Assembly: GCA_038204465.1 (NCBI GenBank)
Contig: JBBRCX010000002.1
Coordinates: 1 to 64,000, forward strand
DNA: 64,000 bases
Source of the DNA: JBBRCX01 sp038204465
GTDB taxonomy: Bacteria > Planctomycetota > Phycisphaerae > Tepidisphaerales > Tepidisphaeraceae
Reading direction: 5' to 3'
In this document: in pieces, positions 61,945 to 64,000 of the stretch
Position numbering within the stretch: the first letter of the stretch is position 1
Layout: each line of letters starts with the position of its first letter
The notes under the pieces: model-generated
Database searches by the model: none
Told to the model about the DNA's origin: nothing
What the model saw: the letters and a program-made list of their open reading frames with translations, nothing else
Translations under genes and position numbers: made by a program

Positions 61945-64000
61945 GTGCCGCTGCGCGCAATTCGTCGGATCAGCTCAGCCCTCTCCCGATTTGATGCAAG
62001 ATTGAAGCTCCGCCGCGCCGTTGCGAGCGTGCGCGTTGAGGCGCTGGAGACGCGCCTGTTTCTCTCCGCCACCGACAACGACATGATCGGTTTCATCGTC
62101 AGCGAGGCCGGCGCATCGGTCCCGAGCGAGCATCGCGAACTCCTCCCCAACGCGCCGCAGGCGCATTCCAAAAAGAAGCCGCGGGCAAAGAAGCACGATA
62201 GAACCCACGCCAAGAAGGAACACCATCACTCAAAAGGGCACAGGGACTCACACCACCATAAGGGCGATCAGGTCAAAGATGATTCCGAAGGAGACGACTC
62301 GCAAGGCGAGCACGAAGAAGACGGCGGGACCGGTGACGACCATGACGATGGCGATCATGAAGGAATCGGCGACGGTCACGGCGAAGGCGACGATGGTGAT
62401 GACGGCGGCGATAGCGGAAGCCGCGGAGGCGGCGGCAGCGATAGCGGCGGGGGAAATACCGGCGGCAGCAATCAGCGTCCCACCGCTTCCATCTCCGTGC
62501 CCAATGTAACGGTCGCGGGAGCAAAAACGCTTTCGGTGGTCGTTACCTACACTGACGACAAGGGCATCAAGGCCTCCACCATTGACGTCAACGACCTGTT
62601 GGTCAGCGGCCCGTCCGGCAAGCTGACGGTCACAGGCGTGACCATGCAGCCCGCCACTGACGCCGCGAAGATCGTCGCCATTTATACGCTCGCTGCCCCC
62701 GGCGGACGGTGGGGCATTGCGGACAACGGAAACTATAGCGTCAACATCGTCGATGGTCAGGTAACCGACGGCAGCGGCAACGCTGTTGCGGCCGTCAACA
62801 AGACTTTCGTCGCCAACATCACCTCCACCGAAACCGAAGCGCCCCGCGTCACTTCGATAACCGCGCCCGACATCGTATCGGCCGGCACGAATGCCCAGGT
62901 GATCACGGTCGTCTATGCCGACAACGTCGCCGTCGATCCGGTGACCATCGGTCCTGCCGACATCACGGTCACCGGGCCCTCGGGGCCGCTGACAGTCAGC
63001 ATCGTCAATGTCGACACGGACCAGAACGAGACGCCGATCACTGCAACCTATACGGTGTCCACCCCGGGCGGCTCGTGGGACCACGCCGACGAAGGGACCT
63101 ACAACATCGTCGTGAACGCCGGCGAAGTGCAGGACAGCAACGGCAATTTCAACGCAGCCGCGAGCGGATCGTTCAAGGTGAACATCGCCGCGCCACCGCC
63201 GGTCGACGCCGGGTTCGGCGGCGGCGGGGGGGTCAAGACCCCGTTCGTCGCCGAGGCCGTCGTCACGCAGCCTGACGGAAAGGTCCTGGTCGCCGGCCGC
63301 CAGGGCGATCCAACCAGCGGCAAGGCGCAGGGCGTCCTCGAGCGGCTCGACGCCAGCGGCGCGCTTGATCTCACTTTCGGCAACAGGGGCGAGGTGATCA
63401 CCCCCGCCGGGGCCAATGAGACTTTCTATGCGATCGTTACGCAGGGCAATAACTCGATCGTCGCCGGCACGAGCGGCGGAGACTTCCTGCTGGCGCGCTA
63501 CGACGCCTCCGGACACCTCGATCCGACCTTCGGCAAGGGCGGGCGGGTCGTCACCGATATGGGCAGCGAGAACGACGCGGTCTTCAGCATGGACATGGGC
63601 CCCGATGGAATGCTCGTTGTCGCGGGCGGAGCGGCCGGCAACTTTGCCTTCGCCCGTTTCGATGCCAACGGCGCCATCGACGCCTCGTTCGGCACGGGCG
63701 GCAAGGTCTTGTTCGACTTCGGCAGCGATGCCGACATCCCGGGCGCCGTTTCCGTCCAGGCCGACGGCAAGATTGTGGCCGCCGGGTCGAGTGGAACCAA
63801 GGTTGCCGTCCTTCGGCTTACCGCCAGCGGCGCTGCCGATTCGACCTTCTCAGGCGATGGGTTAACCTTCCTCGATGGTGTCGTCGCAACCACCTCAGGC
63901 GATCGCTCCCAGGGCGTGGCGATCCAGGCAGATGGAAAGATTCTGCTCGCGAACCACACCGCAGGCCAGGACTTCGCCGTCTCGAGGCTTGACGCCGCAG
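61945..64000 (+). CDS. Second giant surface protein with LEPR-XLL motif and delta-60 repeats (partial)
   Basis: At least 685 codons open to the window edge. GTG 61945 follows GGAGGA. The N terminus carries VEALETRLFLSA. Residues about 80-165 are a highly charged His/Asp/Lys/Gly tract (KKEHHHSKGHRDSHHHKGD, then DDGDDGGDSG). Two Ig-like domains follow (each with a TYTVS-PGG-W pattern), then delta-60 repeats with LDASGALDLTFGNRGEV, YDASGHLDPTFGKGGRV and FDANGAIDASFGTGGKV. It should be a cell-surface protein; the 3' end is outside. Confidence 0.85.
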   Translation, partial: MPLRAIRRISSALSRFDARLKLRRAVASVRVEALETRLFLSATDNDMIGFIVSEAGASVPSEHRELLPNAPQAHSKKKPRAKKHDRTHAKKEHHHSKGHRDSHHHKGDQVKDDSEGDDSQGEHEEDGGTGDDHDDGDHEGIGDGHGEGDDGDDGGDSGSRGGGGSDSGGGNTGGSNQRPTASISVPNVTVAGAKTLSVVVTYTDDKGIKASTIDVNDLLVSGPSGKLTVTGVTMQPATDAAKIVAIYTLAAPGGRWGIADNGNYSVNIVDGQVTDGSGNAVAAVNKTFVANITSTETEAPRVTSITAPDIVSAGTNAQVITVVYADNVAVDPVTIGPADITVTGPSGPLTVSIVNVDTDQNETPITATYTVSTPGGSWDHADEGTYNIVVNAGEVQDSNGNFNAAASGSFKVNIAAPPPVDAGFGGGGGVKTPFVAEAVVTQPDGKVLVAGRQGDPTSGKAQGVLERLDASGALDLTFGNRGEVITPAGANETFYAIVTQGNNSIVAGTSGGDFLLARYDASGHLDPTFGKGGRVVTDMGSENDAVFSMDMGPDGMLVVAGGAAGNFAFARFDANGAIDASFGTGGKVLFDFGSDADIPGAVSVQADGKIVAAGSSGTKVAVLRLTASGAADSTFSGDGLTFLDGVVATTSGDRSQGVAIQADGKILLANHTAGQDFAVSRLDAA

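Noticed and set aside
62248..63516. 422-codon minus-strand frame
   Set aside because: Antisense of the second giant surface gene, which has a ribosome binding site, LEPR motif and delta-60 repeats.
1..64000. CRISPR arrays
   Set aside because: No run of regularly spaced identical repeats with unique spacers; the repeats found are dispersed single palindromes or protein-coding duplications.

Overview
The window is high-GC bacterial chromosome. Several signatures point to Planctomycetota, most likely class Phycisphaerae: two very long surface proteins that open with the LEPR-XLL type N-terminal motif (VERLEERRLM at 52856-60607, VEALETRLFLSA at 61945 onward), a zinc-ribbon tail of the GYDLRAS...CPECG type (14928-15506), a PEP-CTERM sorting tail (61354-61650), a protein of the Planctomycetes/Verrucomicrobia-restricted Minf_1886 type (18773-19201), and glycine/arginine-rich or acidic tails on housekeeping RNA and ribosomal proteins. 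No species call is possible from the sequence alone.

Region 0.7-13.3 kb: a GntR/FCD regulator is divergent from a long plus-strand run. The run holds a Gfo/Idh/MocA oxidoreductase, SGNH hydrolase, membrane glycosyltransferase, a GT2 plus Gfo/Idh/MocA fusion ORF, an alkaline-phosphatase-superfamily protein, a PfkB sugar kinase, a 2-hydroxyacid dehydrogenase, an Ldh-family dehydrogenase and an SDR. The last four with the regulator look like sugar or sugar-acid breakdown; the middle part looks like glycoconjugate metabolism. At 13.3-13.8 kb lies a broken RAYT transposase between two REP palindromes.

Region 14-28 kb is mixed: a PhyH-type dioxygenase, small membrane and PH-like proteins, an outer-membrane TolC-like lipoprotein, a LysE exporter, a PGPGW-flippase-like fusion, hpt, a TIM-barrel isomerase, purA and a degenerate IspD-like protein. 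tRNA-Ile(GAT) at 28655 is followed by a small accessory patch: an MntA/HepT toxin-antitoxin pair, an AAC(6')-like acetyltransferase and an orphan, shortened MazE antitoxin. At 30.4-34 kb are two tandem-duplicated FG-GAP propeller proteins and a second PhyH dioxygenase.

Region 34-48.4 kb is mostly core: nadE, tsf, rpsB, pnp, rpsO (all minus), then a third PhyH protein, a lone response regulator, murI, a HEAT-repeat lipoprotein, an MDR dehydrogenase and a QueC-like protein with a ruined ATP loop. From 48.4 kb there are HEAT and TPR repeat proteins, then a 2583-residue modular surface protein, a PEP-CTERM gene remnant and the 5' part of a second giant surface protein that runs off the window end.

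The most unusual signals are the RAYT pseudogene with its REPs, a second dispersed palindrome family (five copies), the two degenerate enzyme paralogs (IspD-like, QueC-like), the GT2/oxidoreductase fusion ORF, the tRNA-adjacent stress patch, and a long hairpin in the pnp leader.
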